Shown: piece after piece, positions 45,977 through 53,447 of the stretch
Layout of the letters: every line of letters begins with the position of its first letter
How positions within the stretch are numbered: the stretch's first letter is position 1
NCBI RefSeq assembly: GCF_900215435.1
Contig: NZ_OCMY01000001.1
Coordinates: 3,658,001 to 3,722,000 of the forward strand
Reading direction: 5' to 3'
Length of the DNA stretch: 64,000 nt
Source of the DNA: Candidatus Pantoea floridensis
Lineage (GTDB): Bacteria; Pseudomonadota; Gammaproteobacteria; Enterobacterales; Enterobacteriaceae
Notes under the pieces: generated by a model
What the model saw: the letters and a program-made list of their open reading frames with translations, nothing else
Database searches by the model: none
Told to the model about the DNA's origin: nothing
Position numbers and translations under genes: made by a program

Positions 45977-46624
45977 TTAACGGCTGCGGTATCGCCGCAA
46001 TTCCATTAGCGTGCCAATAATTTCCAGCCTGGATGTTGCTGTGTGCAGGTGCGGGAAATCGTCATTAGCCGGGCGCAGCGCGAACGTTTTCTCGTCATGC
46101 TGCTGCGTTTGCAGGCGATAAAAACGCACCATTGCCACGCCATCCACTAACGCCAGCACCGCATCTCCAGGCTGTGGCGCAACCTGTGGATCAAAGATTA
46201 AGGCGTCCCCGGGCCGGTAGTCGGGCAGCATCGACTGATCTTCCACCGTCACCGCCAGCGCCGCATCGCTCAGCGTTGCTTCCCGATAGAGAAAATGTGT
46301 GGCCTGCTGCTGTAACAGCAGGCGCGCTTCACTCAACCATTCCGACGCTTGCGCAAGACTAATTAATGGCACCGCGGTCACCGGCGCGCGCCTGGGCGCA
46401 GCGGTAAACACCTCGCCATCGCCATCAATGATCCACGCTGCCGTGCATTGCAGCCATTCCGCCAGGCGCAGCAAATTTTCACCGCGCGGCACGGTTTCCT
46501 CCTTTTCCCACTGCGATACCGCGACATGCGACACCCCGATCCCTTTCGCCAGGGTTTGCTGGGTCAGTTGCAGTGCTTTACGTCGTGCCCGGATGCGTTC
46601 ACCGGATGATTCTTTTTTCATCAT
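45977..46624 (-). CDS. XRE-family repressor with a degenerate S24 (LexA/cI-like) domain
   Basis: A 215-residue phage-type repressor. The helix-turn-helix lies at residues 10-60 (LTQQTLAKGIGVSHVAVSQW), the S24 domain at 85-210. In that domain the nucleophile Ser131 (EDQSMLPDYRPGD) is present, but the position of the catalytic lysine is arginine (Arg167 in AMVRFYRL) and the cleavage site usually QAG is QAS (Ala93-Ser94). So RecA-stimulated self-cleavage is probably lost. It is divergent from a three-gene cassette, with an array of palindromic sites between. The ATG at 46624 has AGGAG nine bases upstream. It likely represses itself and the cassette. Confidence 0.85.
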   Translation of the reverse strand: MMKKESSGERIRARRKALQLTQQTLAKGIGVSHVAVSQWEKEETVPRGENLLRLAEWLQCTAAWIIDGDGEVFTAAPRRAPVTAVPLISLAQASEWLSEARLLLQQQATHFLYREATLSDAALAVTVEDQSMLPDYRPGDALIFDPQVAPQPGDAVLALVDGVAMVRFYRLQTQQHDEKTFALRPANDDFPHLHTATSRLEIIGTLMELRRYRSR

Positions 46625-46641
46625 CTTGACATCTCCTGAAG

Positions 46642-46688
46642 AATTAACTTAAGTATACTTAAATTCATAAGTTAAAGTAAACTTAAAT
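46642..46688. promoter_or_regulatory. Operator array between the repressor and the cassette
   Basis: TTAAGTATACTTAA (46649-46662) is a perfect 14-bp palindrome, followed by an imperfect copy around AAGTTAAAGTAAACTT (46669-46684). The half-site ACTTAA or its complement occurs about five times in 47 bases. TATACT inside the palindrome could be a -10 element, so a bound repressor would cover the promoter. Confidence 0.6.
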
Positions 46689-46768
46689 TCAGGCGTTGAC
46701 CGCAAAGCTGGCAAGGGTGGTCAGCGTGCTTTTGGGGCGCAACCCTTGCCAGGGTTGAGAGGTGAAGC

Positions 46769-47158
46769 ATGGAAAGTAGTTTGGTCACCAGCGTAGGTGC
46801 GTTGCTTCTCGGCGGCGGCGCTGCAGCTGTGTTCTGGAAACCATTAATGGCGGGTATCGCCGCCATTGTGACCAGCAATCGCGCTGGCGGCGAGATCATC
46901 ACCAGCTACAAAGAGCAGGTGATGCTGCTCAAAGAGGGCCATGCACTGATGCGCCAGGAAAATGACGAGCTGCGCATTCGACATGACAAAAATCTGCGGC
47001 GTATCTCTTCGCTGGAAACCGATCTGCGGCTGATAAAAAACGCGCTGAGTATTTTGCTGGCCACCACAGAAGCCGAACACAGTGAGAAGTTCCGCCATCA
47101 GGTCAACCAACTTATCACCACTCTGGAGGAGAGTCGCGATGATGCAGATAAACAGTGA
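46769..47158 (+). CDS. Cassette protein A: N-terminal membrane segment plus coiled coil
   Basis: A 129-residue protein I do not recognise. A glycine/alanine-rich hydrophobic segment (LVTSVGALLLGGGAAAVFWK) spans residues 5-24, probably a membrane anchor without a cleavage site, followed by a second weakly hydrophobic stretch and a long helical, heptad-rich part (YKEQVMLLKEGHALMRQEND to LIKNALSILLATTEAEHSEK). First gene of a cassette facing the repressor; its end overlaps the next gene by 20 bases, which points to translational coupling. Overall it resembles small phage or tailocin membrane proteins in style only. Confidence 0.7.
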   Translation: MESSLVTSVGALLLGGGAAAVFWKPLMAGIAAIVTSNRAGGEIITSYKEQVMLLKEGHALMRQENDELRIRHDKNLRRISSLETDLRLIKNALSILLATTEAEHSEKFRHQVNQLITTLEESRDDADKQ

Positions 47159-47468
47159 ATACGTAGTGAAAAACCATCGGCGCCAACTGTTCCTCGGCGG
47201 CTTTCTGCTGATGTTATCGCTGATGTGCGTCGCGATGACGGTGCTGTTTTTGTTCGTTAGCAACAGTGCCAATCAGCGGGTGGAGGAGATTCGCCAACAA
47301 TATCGGACGATATCAGAACGCCGTGAAGCCCGCGTGGCAGAGCTCACCAACCAGCTGGTGACGCTGCAAAACAAGCTCGACGATTTATCTAACCATCCCG
47401 TTAGCACGCGCGCTGATAAGGGTAAACCGGCTGAAGGAGACTCGTCGCCGCCTCAACCCAAGCGTTAA
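47139..47468 (+). CDS. Cassette protein B: single-membrane-span coiled-coil protein
   Basis: A 109-residue protein, unrecognised. Cytoplasmic start with basic residues (VVKNHRRQ), one membrane span (LFLGGFLLMLSLMCVAMTVL to FLFV, about residues 18-41), a helical coiled coil (NQRVEEIRQQYRTISERREA) and a proline-rich basic tail. The start is the ATG at 47139 with GGAGGAG six bases upstream; the frame is open further upstream inside gene A. Topology (short inside part, one span, outside coiled coil) resembles phage Rz-type spanins, but there is no sequence evidence for that. Confidence 0.7.
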   Translation: MMQINSEYVVKNHRRQLFLGGFLLMLSLMCVAMTVLFLFVSNSANQRVEEIRQQYRTISERREARVAELTNQLVTLQNKLDDLSNHPVSTRADKGKPAEGDSSPPQPKR

Positions 47469-47478
47469 GGAGGGCATT

Positions 47479-47958
47479 ATGCGCATTATCCAGCGGATCG
47501 CAGCCAGTCTTGGCCGACTGTGGTCTTTATTAAGTCAGAAGGAGAAAACGATGAGCGATCAAACTGTAATCGATCCAACCAGCACCACTGTAGCCAGCGC
47601 CTCTGCGGCAAGCGCGCAAACGTCGTCGCCCGCCGAGGACTTCGCCAATGAAATTGCCACGGCGGCACCGGCGTCAGTTGCTGCGGCGCCAGCGGCCACT
47701 GAGGCGGCACCCGCCGCCGAGGCGGCACCTGCCGCTGCACCGGAGGCCGTTCCCGCCGCCCCCACGGAGGTCTCTCCTCCCGCTGCAGCCGAAGCCGTAC
47801 CGGCCGCCGCCGCGCAGGAGGTCAGTCAGGCGCGGCAGGACGTCTCGGAGGGCGTGAAGGATTTTGCCCAGGCCTTCAGCTTTGTAGAGCAGGGGGTGAT
47901 CAAATTGGGGGATGCCGCGAAAGATGAGTTGATAGATCTGGCGAGGAAGTATCTGTAA
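47479..47958 (+). CDS. Cassette protein C: alanine/proline-rich linker protein with two possible starts
   Basis: A 159-residue protein. Residues 1-20 (MRIIQRIAASLGRLWSLLSQ) form a basic amphipathic helix; about 25-115 are a low-complexity A/P/E/V linker; the last 45 (VKDFAQAFSFVEQGVIKLGD to LIDLARKYL) are helical. Two strong ribosome sites exist: AGGAGG before 47479 and AAGGAG before an in-frame ATG at 47551, so a long and a short form may be made, with and without the amphipathic helix. It follows gene B by 10 bases. Function unknown; the linker length could span between membrane and a cytoplasmic partner. Confidence 0.65.
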   Translation: MRIIQRIAASLGRLWSLLSQKEKTMSDQTVIDPTSTTVASASAASAQTSSPAEDFANEIATAAPASVAAAPAATEAAPAAEAAPAAAPEAVPAAPTEVSPPAAAEAVPAAAAQEVSQARQDVSEGVKDFAQAFSFVEQGVIKLGDAAKDELIDLARKYL

Positions 47959-48113
47959 TGCACAACTACTCGCCCGGGGGGACAGGGATGTCCCCTGTTT
48001 ATTAACAGGTTTAGAGAGTTCCGATTATTCCTAAGGCGACTTCGATATTTTGCACTACCTTTAATCATTCAAGCGTTATTTAAACCGGCTTATTAAGCGA
48101 GAAGGAAGATAGC

Positions 48114-48380
48114 ATGAGTGATACAGAAACTGTAAAAACCAAAACTGACTACTTACGTGATGTCACCTCCCAGCTTAAAGAGATGCGCCACTACGCGCAG
48201 ACCAACACGGAGACGCTTTCTGCCCACTGGCTGGCCTTTGATGCGGGTGAGTATAAAGATAGCGAATATGCGGGACGTTTCGATACGTTGCTGAACAAGC
48301 AAGGCAAGCTGCTGGATGATATTGATGAGGCGATTCAGGACCTGGAAATCGCCGTTAACCATGCCGAGCAGGAAAGCTAA
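48114..48380 (+). CDS. Hypothetical 88-residue helical protein
   Basis: An acidic, all-helical small protein (TDYLRDVTSQLKEMRHYAQT at the start, LLDDIDEAIQDLEIAVNHAE at the end), without membrane segments. GAAGG-type ribosome site just before the ATG. It lies 155 bases after the cassette and is convergent with the DinI-like gene. The cassette's transcript could continue into it, but a separate promoter is also possible. I do not recognise the family. Composition and length make a real gene likely. Confidence 0.6.
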   Translation: MSDTETVKTKTDYLRDVTSQLKEMRHYAQTNTETLSAHWLAFDAGEYKDSEYAGRFDTLLNKQGKLLDDIDEAIQDLEIAVNHAEQES

Positions 48381-48400
48381 GTTCGCATCGCTCTGGTGGC

Positions 48401-48640
48401 CTAATCGGCCACCAGCCACATCTCCGCTTCATCGAACATCTCTTCAACAATCCGCGCAATCGTTGCTTTGTCGTTCTTACTCATATCGGTATCAATCGCA
48501 TTACGCTCCATTGGTTTGACGCGTACCTCAATATCCGGAAAGACGCGCTGTACACGCTTTTCCAACTCCTGCAAAATCATCTCGCGTGCACCCGGTAAAC
48601 CGGCCACATTGCGCTTATCGTAAATCAGCTCCACAAACAT
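48401..48640 (-). CDS. DinI-like protein under LexA control
   Basis: A 79-residue protein of the DinI/MsgA family, which modulates RecA filaments during the SOS response. Family features: MFVELIYDKRN start, GAREMILQELEKRVQRVFPD helix, VRVKPM strand and the acidic C-terminal helix ARIVEEMFDEAEMWLVAD. A LexA box lies 37-56 bases upstream of the start, inside a recognisable promoter. Such proteins stabilise or inhibit RecA co-protease activity. It differs from the main chromosomal DinI, so it is probably an extra copy of the kind found on phages and islands. Confidence 0.85.
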   Translation of the reverse strand: MFVELIYDKRNVAGLPGAREMILQELEKRVQRVFPDIEVRVKPMERNAIDTDMSKNDKATIARIVEEMFDEAEMWLVAD

Positions 48641-48672
48641 CAGGGCGTTCCATTCAGCGGATCGGGTGCGTC

Positions 48673-48700
48673 ATAATACTGTAAATAAAAACAGGGGCAA
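48673..48700 (-). promoter_or_regulatory. LexA box within the dinI-like promoter
   Basis: The SOS box CTGT, eight bases, ACAG lies at 48679-48694 (TACTGTAAATAAAAACAGGG at 48677-48696). Read on the minus strand, a promoter TTGCCC (48695-48700), 16 bases, TATTAT (48673-48678) encloses it, so LexA would cover the promoter spacer. The box matches the enterobacterial consensus in both conserved halves. Confidence 0.85.
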
Positions 48701-48808
48701 GCGGTGACGCCACGACCATGACATTTTTTGTTGCGTCATGCAGACGGTGGCGAATTTGTACCAGCACATCAGGTTGTTCGTCGATTGAGATTTTTAACGG
48801 GGGTTAAG

Positions 48809-49102
48809 ATGCGCCAACTGGTTATCGATATCTTGCTGAAAATGGCAAAAATGGATGTGGAAGCAAAAGAGCTGGTGGCGCAGGTTGAGGCGCAGTCACT
48901 GCTGATTGCCGCACTGCTAATTCAGGCAAAAGAGGATAATTCACTCACCATTTCCGAGACAGTGCAGGATGCAATTGTTACGGCATCACGCGCGTCGCAG
49001 GAGTTTTTACAGTCGGATGTTGATCTGCTGCTCACGCACGTCAATCGTCTTTTGGCAGTGGCGAGTTATATTGAAGTCAAAGGGATAGAGCGAGAAGGGT
49101 AA
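48809..49102 (+). CDS. iraP: Anti-adaptor protein IraP
   Basis: A 97-residue protein matching E. coli IraP in its first 40 residues (LVIDILLKMAKMDVEAKELV then AQVEAQSLLIAALL), the part needed to bind the adaptor RssB. IraP blocks delivery of sigma S (RpoS) to ClpXP, raising RpoS in phosphate or other stress. The C-terminal half differs from E. coli (86 residues). I choose the ATG at 48809; the frame is open to 48728. It is divergent from the SOS-controlled dinI-like gene. In E. coli iraP lies elsewhere (near phoA), so it has moved. Confidence 0.8.
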   Translation: MRQLVIDILLKMAKMDVEAKELVAQVEAQSLLIAALLIQAKEDNSLTISETVQDAIVTASRASQEFLQSDVDLLLTHVNRLLAVASYIEVKGIEREG

Positions 49103-49112
49103 AAAAATATAA

Positions 49113-49230
49113 CCTCTGGAAGTGGAAATCCAGCAACACTTCCAGAGGCGGTGCAACCGCACCATTCGTTCAAGGACAATCTACGACTGATGTCGTAGGC
49201 AGTAACTTATACAAGTTTTAGTGACTTGTA
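49113..49230. other. Array of four consecutive perfect hairpins downstream of iraP
   Basis: CCTCTGGAAGTG/CACTTCCAGAGG (12 bp, 49113-49148), GCGGT/ACCGC (49148-49160), CTACGAC/GTCGTAG (49181-49198) and TACAAGT/ACTTGTA (49210-49230). None has a T-run, so they are not simple terminators. They fill most of the gap between iraP and the next, convergent gene. Possible roles: a structured 3' end or a free RNA. Confidence 0.6.
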
Positions 49231-49296
49231 CAATTATTTCCTGATCGATTTGTGTGGTTGGAGATATCTACCTAATGCATTTTCATCACGTTGGGG

Positions 49297-49620
49297 TTAA
49301 AGCTCGTTTTTAATGCAGAACGCTTCCCACGTCATGCCTAACGCTTCCGCGTGAGATTTTAGATACTTTTCAATGGCATCCGCCGCCACTGCTTTGTCTG
49401 GCTCAGCCAGCTGAATAGAAAAAAGCATGCCGTCCAGCTTCTTCTGACGTAAAAACGCCGCGTAAATTCGTTCAGCATGCCACGCGCGTAAATCGGCTAA
49501 TGACAGGCTCGCCTGCTGCGCATCACTCTCGGTAAGTTCATCCAGGGCGGCCTGGAAATCGGGATGGGCGGCGAAAAACATGGTGCGTGCCTGAGCGTAA
49601 TACTCTTCTGGGGTTTTCAT
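49297..49620 (-). CDS. Hypothetical 107-residue cytoplasmic protein
   Basis: A helical protein starting MKTPEEYYAQARTMFFAAHP and ending ALGMTWEAFCIKNEL. The start is the ATG at 49620 with AGGAA eight bases upstream; the longer frame to 49743 reads into REP repeats and is not real. I think it belongs to a small enterobacterial/pseudomonad family of unknown function (possibly DUF6388) but cannot confirm. No membrane segment or signal. It stands alone between the hairpin array and REP repeats. Confidence 0.65.
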   Translation of the reverse strand: MKTPEEYYAQARTMFFAAHPDFQAALDELTESDAQQASLSLADLRAWHAERIYAAFLRQKKLDGMLFSIQLAEPDKAVAADAIEKYLKSHAEALGMTWEAFCIKNEL

Positions 49621-49686
49621 TCGCGGTTCCTGCATATCAACTTGCGCGCTAGTGTAACGTGCATGGGCGATGTTGTCAGGCTGGTC

Positions 49687-49803
49687 GGTGCGCATGAATG
49701 CGCACCCTACAACATCCCCACCGGTTGGCCGTAGGGTCGCCATTTATGGCGATCGCACAAAAAACTCACTGGGTCGGCCGTAGGGTCGCCATTTATGGCG
49801 ACC
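49687..49803. repeat. Cluster of three REP-like hairpins
   Basis: GGTGCGCATGAATGCGCACC plus CTAC (49687-49710, TGCGC version, reversed), then GTAG plus GGTCGCCATTTATGGCGATC (49731-49754) and GTAG plus GGTCGCCATTTATGGCGACC (49780-49803), the last two being near-identical direct repeats with the same GGCC lead. It is the clearest example of the GTAGGG foot. Confidence 0.85.
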
Positions 49804-49812
49804 ACAACCCTC

Positions 49813-51102
49813 TCAATGCCGCTGTTGATAAAGGCGCGTAACGTCCTGCTGATTCTTCTCGAGCGTCTCATCCAGCGTCAACTTGCCGCTCAGCATATCC
49901 GCCATGTTCTGCCCAACCGCATTGCCCATCTGGTCAAATCCTGGAATGCTCACGTACTGCACGCCCTGATACGGCACCGGATTGAGCGTGGGTTGCTCCA
50001 CGGTAGCCGAATCAATGGCTGCACGCACCTGCGCGGCGTAGGGCGCCAAACGCTGATAGCGGTCTTGCTGATAGGTTGAATTGCGACTGCCCGGTGGCAC
50101 TGCGCCCCAGCCAACGGTATCGGCCACCTGCTGGATGTACTGTTTTGAGGTTGCCCAACTAATAAAGGCGATGGCCGCGTCACGATTCGGGGTATTGGCC
50201 GGTACTGCCAGCGCCCACGACCACAACCAGTTCGAGCCGTTACGCGTAATACCGCCAGGCGCAGGCGCAAAGGCCAGCTTATCCGCCACCAGTGAGATCT
50301 GAGGATTGACCAGCAAACCTGCGGCCACCGTACTGTCGATCCACATCGCGCACTTACCCTGCGCCGTCAGACGCAGTATCTGACCGAAACTGTTCTTTAC
50401 CGTGTCTGGCGGCCCATCCTGCTTCACCATTTGCAGATAATCACCCAGCACTTCACGCCACTCCGGGGAATTCAGCGTGGGTTGCCAGTTCTCATCGAAC
50501 CACTGCGCGCCGTAGGCGTTGGCCATGGTGGTGAGCAGCGCCACGTTGTCTCCCCATCCCGGCTGACCACGCAGACACAGGCCATAAATGCCTTTCTGCG
50601 CATCGGTGAGTTTGGCGGCGAAGCGTTTAATATCGGTCCAGTCGGGATTGTCAGGCATGGTTAAGCCTTTCTCCGCAAACAGGTCTTTGCGGTAGTAGGT
50701 CATGCTGCTTTCACCGTAAAACGGCAGGGCATACAGCGTCTGCTGCCATGACAGGGCTTTGCGCACCGGGGCAATCAGATCATCGCTGTCATAGTCTGCC
50801 GGCAACGTATTCAGCGGCGCCAGCCAGCCTTTTTCACCCCAGAGCGGCGCTTCATAGGTGCCAACGGTGATGACATCAAACTGCGCCTGGCCGCTGTTCA
50901 TCGCCGACAGCACCGCCTGACGCAGCGCGCCATCGTCCATGACGTGCCACTGCAGTTTGATATCAGGATGTTCCTGTTCGTAACGTGATGATAGCTGCTG
51001 CATTATCGTCATATCGCCGTTAGCGATGGTGGCGATGTTCAGCGTGGTGGCCGCGTGGCTCAACAGCGGCAACGCCAGCAGCGTGGCGAGAAGTTTACGC
51101 AT
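49813..51102 (-). CDS. Sugar-type ABC transporter substrate-binding protein (family 1), orphan
   Basis: A 429-residue secreted protein with a signal peptide (MRKLLATLLALPLLSHAA, cleaved around SHA). The mature part has the family 1 sugar/polyol pattern: MMQQLSSRYEQEHPDIKLQW, FDVITVGTYEAPLWGEKGWL, ALPFYGESSMTYYRKDLFAE, and WSWALAVPANTPNRDAAIAF with WATSKQYIQQVADTVGWGAV. It resembles mannitol/sorbitol or trehalose-type binding proteins. No permease or ATPase gene is next to it. It is 11 bases from a chemoreceptor gene on the same strand, and may therefore act as that receptor's ligand-binding partner, as MalE does for Tar (inference). Confidence 0.85.
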   Translation of the reverse strand: MRKLLATLLALPLLSHAATTLNIATIANGDMTIMQQLSSRYEQEHPDIKLQWHVMDDGALRQAVLSAMNSGQAQFDVITVGTYEAPLWGEKGWLAPLNTLPADYDSDDLIAPVRKALSWQQTLYALPFYGESSMTYYRKDLFAEKGLTMPDNPDWTDIKRFAAKLTDAQKGIYGLCLRGQPGWGDNVALLTTMANAYGAQWFDENWQPTLNSPEWREVLGDYLQMVKQDGPPDTVKNSFGQILRLTAQGKCAMWIDSTVAAGLLVNPQISLVADKLAFAPAPGGITRNGSNWLWSWALAVPANTPNRDAAIAFISWATSKQYIQQVADTVGWGAVPPGSRNSTYQQDRYQRLAPYAAQVRAAIDSATVEQPTLNPVPYQGVQYVSIPGFDQMGNAVGQNMADMLSGKLTLDETLEKNQQDVTRLYQQRH

Positions 51103-51113
51103 AGTGCGGCTCC

Positions 51114-52658
51114 TTAGCGCTGTTGCAGGCGGAAGAACGACATCTTCTCCACCAGTAATCCAGCATGTTCGCTGACGGTTTGGCTGGCGGCACTGGCTTC
51201 CTGCACCAGCGAGGCGTTTTGCTGGGTGGCGCCATCCATCTGGATCACGGCGGTATTCACCTGTTCGATACCGCTGGATTGATGGCGGCTGGCGACAGCG
51301 ATTTCACCGACGATATCCACCACCCGCGCCACGCCGAGATTGATATCATTCAACATCGCGCCAGAGCGCTGTACCAGCGCGCTCCCCGCCTCAACTTTCC
51401 CCACGCTGGCATCGATCAGGGCTTTGATCTCATGCGCTGCTCCCGCCGATCGCTGCGCCAGCTGACGCACTTCGGCGGCCACCACGGCAAATCCACGGCC
51501 CTGTTCGCCCGCGCGCGCGGCTTCCACGGCGGCATTCAGCGCCAGCAGGTTGGTCTGGAAGGCGATCTCATCGATCACGCGGTTAATATCTGCGATACGC
51601 TTGCTGGAGGATTCAATCTCCGCCATTGCGCTCACCGCATCTTGCAGCACGCTGCTGCCGCGTTCCGCCTGATGGCGTACGTCGGCCGCCAGCTCGTTGG
51701 CCTGCGCCGCGTTATCGGCGTTATGCTTCACCGTGGCGGTCATCTGCTCCATGCTGGCGGCGGTCTGCTCCAGCGAACTGGCCTGTGAATGGGTACGTTC
51801 GGAGAGATCGTCATTGCCGTCGGCCATCTGGCGCGCCGCATCGCTGAGCGCCGTGGCGCTTTCACCCACTTCACGCACAATCTCTGCCAGCCGCACATCC
51901 ATGCGCAGTAACGATTGCATCAGTTCGCCCATCTCATCGCGCGAAACGGTGCCGATATCATGGTTCAGTTCCCCAGCGGCTATCGATTCGGCCAGCTCAC
52001 GCGCCTGGCCAATCGAACGGTTGATGGAGCGAATCAGCAGCCAGCCCGCGACCAACGCCACGCTAAGCCCGCCGAGCAGGATAACTATTAGGCTGTTACG
52101 CGCCAGTTGGTAATCGCTGTTGCTTTGCTGGTAGGTGAGTTCCGCATGCTGGCGCATCAGCGCATCCAGCCGATCAATATCCTGCTGGAGCAGCTGGCTA
52201 CCACTGCGCAGGCGGGTTTCAATCACCACTAAGGCCGCCGAAGGGTTACCGCTTTTCAGCAGTTCGCCGGCGTCTTTCAGCGCCGATTGCCAGCCGTCGA
52301 GGTGGGTGATGAATTGCTGACTCAGCGGCCTGGTTTGCGCATCAAACGCCAGCTGTTGCCAGGTGTGGCGATCTTTGCCGATCTGCTCGCCGTATTGCGC
52401 GATGCGCGCCAGGCGTTTTTCCACTTCGCTGCTGTCGGTCCAGTAGCGCAGCGCATCAAATAGCGTAGAGGATTGCTCCTGCACCATGCGGTACAGGCGC
52501 GAGGAGTATTGCAGCGGTAATAATTCGTTCTGGTAGGCGTTTTGCGCCCGTTGGTCGGCGGCGCGCAGGCCAATGATTCCCCAGATGGCGGCCACAATCA
52601 GTAAAATGCATAGCAGGCCGACAATGGCGGTTAAGCGCGCACGAAGGGTCAGTCGCAT
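51114..52658 (-). CDS. Methyl-accepting chemotaxis protein without C-terminal tether
   Basis: A 514-residue inner-membrane chemoreceptor. Membrane segment one ([20 protein letters not shown]) near residues 9-28, a periplasmic four-helix sensor of Tar type, membrane segment two ([20 protein letters not shown]), HAMP, and a standard signalling tip [20 protein letters not shown] with [20 protein letters not shown]. The chain ends SFFRLQQR, with no NWETF tether, so it would depend on other receptors for methylation. The start is the ATG at 52658 (GGAG upstream). It is read just before the orphan sugar-binding protein gene, 11 bases away. Confidence 0.9.
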   Translation of the reverse strand: MRLTLRARLTAIVGLLCILLIVAAIWGIIGLRAADQRAQNAYQNELLPLQYSSRLYRMVQEQSSTLFDALRYWTDSSEVEKRLARIAQYGEQIGKDRHTWQQLAFDAQTRPLSQQFITHLDGWQSALKDAGELLKSGNPSAALVVIETRLRSGSQLLQQDIDRLDALMRQHAELTYQQSNSDYQLARNSLIVILLGGLSVALVAGWLLIRSINRSIGQARELAESIAAGELNHDIGTVSRDEMGELMQSLLRMDVRLAEIVREVGESATALSDAARQMADGNDDLSERTHSQASSLEQTAASMEQMTATVKHNADNAAQANELAADVRHQAERGSSVLQDAVSAMAEIESSSKRIADINRVIDEIAFQTNLLALNAAVEAARAGEQGRGFAVVAAEVRQLAQRSAGAAHEIKALIDASVGKVEAGSALVQRSGAMLNDINLGVARVVDIVGEIAVASRHQSSGIEQVNTAVIQMDGATQQNASLVQEASAASQTVSEHAGLLVEKMSFFRLQQR

Positions 52659-52877
52659 AACGGTATTCTCCGTAATGAAGATAAGTATGTAGTAGGTAAT
52701 TATTATTTTTTGCAGATCCATTAACTCCAGGAGGAGTTATCGGCGCATTAATAAGCGGCTTGAGTTTTTTGTGTCGGCCTGAGTGGGGAAAAACGCGTGC
52801 GGGGCGGTAGATATCTTGCGTAACTCACTGGAAAAATTATAACGTAGCCGCCATTGAAGCGAGTCTGGGGACTGAGA

Positions 52878-53351
52878 ATGAAAAAGTGGACGATACTGGC
52901 TGCGCTGGCGCTGAGTGGCTGTGCGCAAATCAGCAACTATGAAGAGGCCGTGAAAACCCCGGCACCGCAGGAACTGCAGGGCAACTGGCAAACCGCAGGC
53001 CCGCAGAGCAAGCTGATTAGCAAGCAGGCGATGGGTAGCCTGATTATTGGTGCGCAGGGCGATACGCTGGATTGCCGACAGTGGCAGCGCGTGATTGCCA
53101 AGCCGGGTAAATTGACGCGTCTGGACGATGAGTGGGTCAACGTGACGCGTCAGGTGCGCGTGATGCCGCTGGTGCTGGAGAACGGTGAGCTGCGTTACGA
53201 TGGTTTGCGTCTGCGTAAGGTGGATCGCCCAACCGTTGAGTGCCAGCAGGCGCTGGAAGAAGTGGCAAAGCGGCCGCAAGAAGCGGTGATTCAGGATATC
53301 GAGCCAGAGATTATGCGCCCGGTTTCGGTGTCTTCTAAGCCGGCACAATAA
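52878..53351 (+). CDS. yedD: Lipoprotein YedD
   Basis: A 157-residue outer-membrane-type lipoprotein. The signal MKKWTILAALALSGC ends in a lipobox (LSGC), with A-Q after the cysteine, so outer membrane sorting is likely. The core VKTPAPQELQGNWQTAGPQS and GDTLDCRQWQRVIAKPGKLT matches E. coli YedD (137 residues); the C-terminal 20 residues are extra. I start at the ATG at 52878 with GGGGA upstream rather than the ATG at 52854. In E. coli yedD also lies near fliT. Function unknown. Confidence 0.92.
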   Translation: MKKWTILAALALSGCAQISNYEEAVKTPAPQELQGNWQTAGPQSKLISKQAMGSLIIGAQGDTLDCRQWQRVIAKPGKLTRLDDEWVNVTRQVRVMPLVLENGELRYDGLRLRKVDRPTVECQQALEEVAKRPQEAVIQDIEPEIMRPVSVSSKPAQ

Positions 53352-53390
53352 TCCTCAGGTCACCATTTAGGTTGACCTGGAAATCAGAAA

Positions 53391-53427
53391 AAAAAGGGTG
53401 AGAAGATAACCTTCTCACCCTTTTTTC
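53391..53427. terminator. Bidirectional terminator between yedD and fliT
   Basis: AAAAAAGGGTGAGAAG, ATAA loop, CTTCTCACCC and six T: a strong hairpin with A on one side and T on the other, so it works on both strands between two convergent genes. Confidence 0.92.
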
Positions 53428-53447
53428 ATGCAGTACATCGCAACCAA

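Noticed and set aside
47486..47765. Antisense frames across cassette gene C
   Set aside because: They arise from the GC-rich alanine/proline codons; low-complexity shadows.
49621..49743. N-terminal extension of the 107-residue hypothetical gene
   Set aside because: The extension is translated REP sequence; a good ribosome site sits before the ATG at 49620.
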